From NCBI GenBank assembly GCA_900544555.1, contig UQWD01000006.1, forward strand, positions 50,447 to 114,446: a stretch of DNA of 64,000 bases, in the 5' to 3' direction. Position numbers and translations under genes: made by a program. Source of the DNA: an uncultured Eubacteriales bacterium. GTDB lineage: Bacteria > Bacillota > Clostridia > Christensenellales > CAG-138. The notes beneath the pieces are model-generated. The model made no database searches. It saw nothing but the letters and a program-made list of their open reading frames with translations, and was not told the origin of the DNA. Of the stretch, positions 61,016-64,000 are shown piece by piece. The first letter of the stretch is position 1; every line of letters starts with the position of its first letter.

Positions 61016-61361
61016 TGTCGCACTCTATCATTGCAGCATTAAAATCATCAGTCGCGGCAAGGACAAGTCGGCAGTTGCGGCGGCGGCTTACCGTGCGGGA
61101 GCGCAAATCACAAACGAGCGTGACGGAGTAACCCACGGCTGCACCCGCAAGGGCGGCTTTGTGCATACCGGGATTTTACTGCCCGACAACGCATCCGCCA
61201 AGTATGCAGACCGCGCCGCTTTATGTAACGCAGTTGGGATAATCGAAAAGGCAAGAAACGCACAGCTTGCGCGGGAAATCGAAATTGCCCTGCCGCAGAA
61301 CTCACGCGGGAGCAAAACATTTCCCTTGCCCGCGAGTTTGTAAACGGCAAAAGCGGCTACA
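61016..61361 (+). pseudogene. MobA/MobL-type relaxase remnant (start lost, frameshift, truncated)
   Basis: The frame reads VALYHCSIKIISRGKDKSAV, AAAAYRAGAQITNERDG, THGCTRKGGFVHTGILLPD and IIEKARNAQLAREIEIALP: the N terminus of a MobQ-type relaxase, including the nicking-domain start and IxLPxxL region. The position expected to hold the start codon reads GTC (61016-61018), after a GAAAGGAG site. Near 61294 a frameshift breaks the frame; LTREQNISLAREFVNGKSG continues it one frame over until about 61361, and the rest of the protein is gone. Confidence 0.8.
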
Positions 61362-61614
61362 CTGGTGCTTTGGTATCGTTAGTTTTTGCGGTGGCTTTGC
61401 CCCCGCTCCCCCGTCCTCTCGCAAAGAACAGAAAATATCATTTCACCCATTGACAATTTTCGTTCTGAAACATAAGAGACTGCTAAAATGAGCGGCTCAC
61501 GGCTTTATTAAAACAGAGCTTTTTTAAACTTTTCTCTTGAACGTATGTATAACTTATGATAGTATCTTATTAGTAAACATTTCTAATCAATACGAATAAT
61601 GGAAGCGGGTGCGT

Positions 61615-62961
61615 ATGAAAAAAGCGGTTCTTATCCTGTTGACGGCGGTGGTCTTATGCGCTTTCGTCGTTCCCGGCGGGGAATACCCCGCGCTAGCGCA
61701 GAGCGCCCAATACCAAACGGAAGATGAAGAATTGATTTTCAACTATTTCCGAACGATCAGCGAAAAGGATTACGAGGCGAATTTTGAGCTGCACTGCGAG
61801 GAGCAGAGGGCTGTGTTGCGCAGCGTTGCGCAACAAAACGCGCGGGAGCGCATGGGCATGTGGAGCGTTTCCTCCGTTGATTTGGGCAGCGCGGCGATAC
61901 TGGCGGACGTAACGGGCTCGCCCCATGTTGAGGAGCGCGGCGGCGAGAACAGCCGGAATACGGCGAGGACCTATCTGGTTAAATGCGGGATGACGGTTTA
62001 CCAGGATACCCCCTATTATTTTGAGGGGAATAACTACCTTGTGATCACGGTTGACGGCGAGGGGGGCGCGCGCAGGATTTTCAACGATACGCTCGCGGCT
62101 CCGGAACTGGTGCTGAAATATGAGGAGCGGGAGGCCGCTAAGAAGTATTTCGGCCGGCGCTTCACCGAGGAGCGCGGCGGATACGGGCCGATCCTCTCGG
62201 ATGGGACCAAGATAGGTAGTACTCATGGCGGGACCATGCCCAGCACAATCCGGGTTAGGCGCAAGAGCCTTGGCAATCGAATTGATAGGGTAAACTTCAA
62301 AACCTACTGCAAGGTGGTCGCGTGCGCGGAGGTGGGGTACAGCTCGAGCGGCCACGCTAACTACCATAAATCCAGTATATTAGCCGTCAAAAACTACGGC
62401 TGGTGGAGAGTGTTGAATCCGCGTAATGCATCATCCGGCTTTGATATTGAAGACAATCAGGACGACCAGATTTACAACCCGGAAAAACATAACATCAGCA
62501 GTTCATCCTACTCAAGGCTCATGGGGCATGTAAACGACGTATGGAACGTGATTATGGTCAATTCCGAAAAAAAGGTGTTTAAGGCCATGTACGCAACCGG
62601 GAACTCAACGAACCACACCTACCAGCATAGAGGGCGGCTGTACCACTATGGCGCGAAGGTGTTCGCGGAACAGGGGCGCGGTTATAAATGGATACTGGAG
62701 TACTATTACAGCTACTCCTCACGAAACGACTCTGATAATTCTTATTATCCAGCTTCTTCCGGAGCTATAATCGTTTGCTCCAGCCACTCAGGCGGCAGTG
62801 TAATCGGGAAAACCGCGGCCTCGCACACGCGCCGCTGCGCCTCGTGCAGCTACCATTACAAGCAGAACCATAGCTGGCAAGCGCAGGGGCATCAGATGTA
62901 CTGCACGGTCTGCAATTTTACCGTAACAGCCAGCAGACAGCCCAATGCTTTAATGAAATAA
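61615..62961 (+). CDS. Secreted SpoIID/LytB-like domain protein
   Basis: 448 residues from ATG 61615. Signal peptide MKKAVLILLTAVVLCAFVVP with cleavage probably after ALA (about residue 28). Residues about 35-160 are a separate N-terminal domain with repeated polar strands. Residues about 190-370 match the SpoIID-like pattern: INFKTYCKVVACAEVG-type RVNFKTYCKVVACAEVGYSS, SILAVKNYGWWRVLNPRNAS, DIEDNQDDQIYNPEKHN. A C-terminal part has paired cysteines (CASCSYHYKQNHSW, CTVCNF). SpoIID proteins are lytic transglycosylases acting on denuded glycan; the catalytic glutamate of AE(M/W)P may correspond to the E in CAEVG. Function is inference. Confidence 0.72.
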   Translation: MKKAVLILLTAVVLCAFVVPGGEYPALAQSAQYQTEDEELIFNYFRTISEKDYEANFELHCEEQRAVLRSVAQQNARERMGMWSVSSVDLGSAAILADVTGSPHVEERGGENSRNTARTYLVKCGMTVYQDTPYYFEGNNYLVITVDGEGGARRIFNDTLAAPELVLKYEEREAAKKYFGRRFTEERGGYGPILSDGTKIGSTHGGTMPSTIRVRRKSLGNRIDRVNFKTYCKVVACAEVGYSSSGHANYHKSSILAVKNYGWWRVLNPRNASSGFDIEDNQDDQIYNPEKHNISSSSYSRLMGHVNDVWNVIMVNSEKKVFKAMYATGNSTNHTYQHRGRLYHYGAKVFAEQGRGYKWILEYYYSYSSRNDSDNSYYPASSGAIIVCSSHSGGSVIGKTAASHTRRCASCSYHYKQNHSWQAQGHQMYCTVCNFTVTASRQPNALMK

Positions 62962-62995
62962 TTGAGAAAAATAACTTAAAGGAGTAATATAAAAT

Positions 62996-63174
62996 ATGAA
63001 ACACACGTTTATATTCAGTCTGACTCTCGTAATTCTGCTCTGCGCCGGGTGCGGCGCGCCGACGATCAAAGGGACTGTTGAGCCTACGGCCAGCCCCGCC
63101 CCGGCAACCCAAACGATTTTGCCGACGCCGGCCGCAACGCCTGAACCGGAGGAGGAGTTATCTCATTATATCGG
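62996..63174 (+). repeat. Direct repeat, left copy (178 of 179 bases shared with 63822-64000)
   Basis: The lipoprotein signal-and-linker segment repeated 826 bases downstream. The right copy is cut by the window end, so the repeat may be longer. The sequences upstream of the two ATG codons differ. Confidence 0.95.
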
Positions 63175-63763
63175 GTTTATAGGCGAACCAAAAGAATATC
63201 AGGAATTGAGAGAGTATTTAAGGGAATTCAGATTTGGTGAAGCGTTTGATTCCCTGAAAGAGTATCGATTTGAACCACGGTCGGCGCAATTGAGATACCC
63301 TTTATGGCGTATTGAGGCGCATCAAAAACCTTTGAAGCAAGGCAATTTTCAAATAGCCGCTGTGATACTTGCACCCTATAATTCTGACAAACCGCTGCCT
63401 GGTACAGAGCGGAGCATGGGTTACATGATTGAAGTAAGGCATGTGGAGAAAAATCCGAAATATACGGAGGATAATGGTGAGCCTTATTATATAGCTGGTG
63501 ATAATGTGGAGCGTCTGGCGTGTAGTTATGATATTCTATATTATCTTAATGGCTATGGAATAACTAGATCTGCTTACCCTACGTTTTCTGATAATACAGC
63601 TTTTTTTGATTATGTACAGGTGGATTTGGACAGGGAAATAGCCGGTAAAAAAAAGAAGGGAGAGCCTTTACGGGTATATAAGATATATTATGTGGATTAT
63701 GAAGCAATATGTGTAATTGAGCGTAAAGACATTGATAAAGCGAGTATTGGAGATTTTGAATAA
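62996..63763 (+). CDS. Putative lipoprotein, unknown family (copy 1)
   Basis: 255 residues. Lipoprotein signal MKHTFIFSLTLVILLCAGCG with the lipid-attached Cys at about residue 19, then a Pro/Thr/Ala linker (about 25-52, with repeated TPAA and TASP). The mature domain (about 55-255) has no family I recognise; it is rich in Tyr, Glu and Lys (YRFEPRSAQLRYPLWRIEAH). The 5' part is G+C-rich like its neighbours but the 3' half is A+T-rich, so the gene looks mosaic. AAGGAG lies upstream, 35 bases after the SpoIID-like gene, so they may be co-transcribed. Confidence 0.7.
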   Translation: MKHTFIFSLTLVILLCAGCGAPTIKGTVEPTASPAPATQTILPTPAATPEPEEELSHYIGFIGEPKEYQELREYLREFRFGEAFDSLKEYRFEPRSAQLRYPLWRIEAHQKPLKQGNFQIAAVILAPYNSDKPLPGTERSMGYMIEVRHVEKNPKYTEDNGEPYYIAGDNVERLACSYDILYYLNGYGITRSAYPTFSDNTAFFDYVQVDLDREIAGKKKKGEPLRVYKIYYVDYEAICVIERKDIDKASIGDFE

Positions 63764-63821
63764 TCGGAATAGGGATAAACTTGTAACAAACGTGCACAAA
63801 TAATGTTTGGTAAGGATGATA

Positions 63822-64000
63822 ATGAAACACACGCTTATATTCAGTCTGACTCTCGTAATTCTGCTCTGCGCCGGGTGCGGCGCGCCGACGATCAAAGGGA
63901 CTGTTGAGCCTACGGCCAGCCCCGCCCCGGCAACCCAAACGATTTTGCCGACGCCGGCCGCAACGCCTGAACCGGAGGAGGAGTTATCTCATTATATCGG
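63822..64000 (+). CDS. Putative lipoprotein, copy 2 (3' end beyond window)
   Basis: The 179 visible bases are a near-perfect copy of the first 179 bases of the lipoprotein gene at 62996, with one T-to-C change (Phe5 to Leu). It encodes MKHTLIFSLTLVILLCAGCG and the same linker down to EEELSHYIG. The rest is outside the window. RBS: TAAGGATG (63811-63818). Confidence 0.85.
   Translation, partial: MKHTLIFSLTLVILLCAGCGAPTIKGTVEPTASPAPATQTILPTPAATPEPEEELSHYI
63822..64000 (+). repeat. Direct repeat, right copy
   Basis: Second copy of the repeat at 62996-63174; the single visible difference is at base 63834 (C for T). Confidence 0.95.

Larger units (their letters stand above)
59600..61490. mobile_element. 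Decayed mobilizable/conjugative element with one intact cargo gene
   Basis: Between iscU and the secreted SpoIID-like gene lie a serine-recombinase-like tail, a frameshifted DUF3847 gene and a frameshifted, truncated MobA/MobL relaxase on the plus strand, and an intact EFR1-type gene on the minus strand. DUF3847 and this relaxase type belong to mobilizable and conjugative elements of gut Firmicutes. No ends, attachment repeats, integrase or replication gene could be identified; the boundaries given are approximate. Confidence 0.7.

Noticed and set aside
1..64000. CRISPR array, tRNA or rRNA genes
   Set aside because: No regularly spaced short repeats, cloverleaf-like sequences with CCA-type ends or rRNA-like segments were noticed on reading; a tRNA or CRISPR search program would be needed to exclude them fully.

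Overview
The window is a chromosomal segment of a Gram-positive, Clostridia-type bacterium of roughly half G+C. The evidence is a T-box leader in front of pheST, a PASTA-domain Ser/Thr kinase with its phosphatase, RemA, HslVU, type II thymidine kinase, a BMP-type nucleoside ABC transporter, an Rrf2-IscS-IscU cluster and the usual Firmicutes gene orders. Most genes read left to right. I saw no tRNA or rRNA gene and no CRISPR array. Species cannot be named from sequence reading alone.

Layout. 1-6.3 kb: the 3' part of topA, a heavily decayed trmFO, hslVU, trmL and rplM-rpsI. 6.8-10.7 kb: prmA-rsmE-mtaB-HIT, then rpsU (57 codons). 10.7-18 kb is an accessory stretch: a ferritin-like protein, a wrecked two-component sensor, a phosphodiester glycosidase with a small membrane partner, a DUF1002 protein, a methyltransferase, and PadR with an unusual flavodoxin-SCP2-membrane fusion. 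17.9-21.6 kb: T-box (specifier TTC) and pheST. 22-27.3 kb: pcrA, ligA and an AIR-synthase-like gene. 27.3-41 kb is a long core operon: yicC-remA-gmk-rpoZ-coaBC-priA-def-fmt-rsmB-rlmN-prpC-prkC-rsgA-rpe. 41.3-42.7 kb: acyl-ACP thioesterase and cyclophilin. 43-48.8 kb (minus strand): a BMP-type nucleoside importer followed by tdk and a deoxyribosyltransferase-like gene. 49-51 kb: DUF5685, a J-domain protein and a membrane protein. 51-55.6 kb: a GT2-GtrA glycosyltransferase, a bifunctional penicillin-binding protein and a GntR regulator with palindromic operators. 56-57 kb: a lone FAD oxidoreductase. 57.4-59.5 kb: rrf2-iscS-iscU.

The right end is the most plastic part. From about 59.6 to 61.5 kb lies a decayed mobilizable element (DUF3847 and MobA/MobL relaxase remnants, both frameshifted). 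Between those remnants sits an intact, more A+T-rich EFR1-type flavodoxin/ferredoxin gene with its own promoter and terminator. After it come a secreted SpoIID-like protein and two tandem lipoprotein genes whose first ~179 bases are almost identical; the second copy runs off the window.

How the genes work together: the core operons serve translation (rRNA/tRNA modification, deformylation, formylation, ribosome maturation), replication and repair (PcrA, LigA, PriA, Gmk, Omega) and wall-linked signalling (PrkC/PrpC, PBP1). The BMP transporter, thymidine kinase and deoxyribosyltransferase-like protein form a plausible nucleoside uptake and salvage unit. No clearly new system is proven here. The best candidates for follow-up are the repeated lipoprotein cassette with its SpoIID-like neighbour, the DUF5685/J-domain/membrane-protein locus, and the PadR-controlled flavodoxin-SCP2-membrane fusion.
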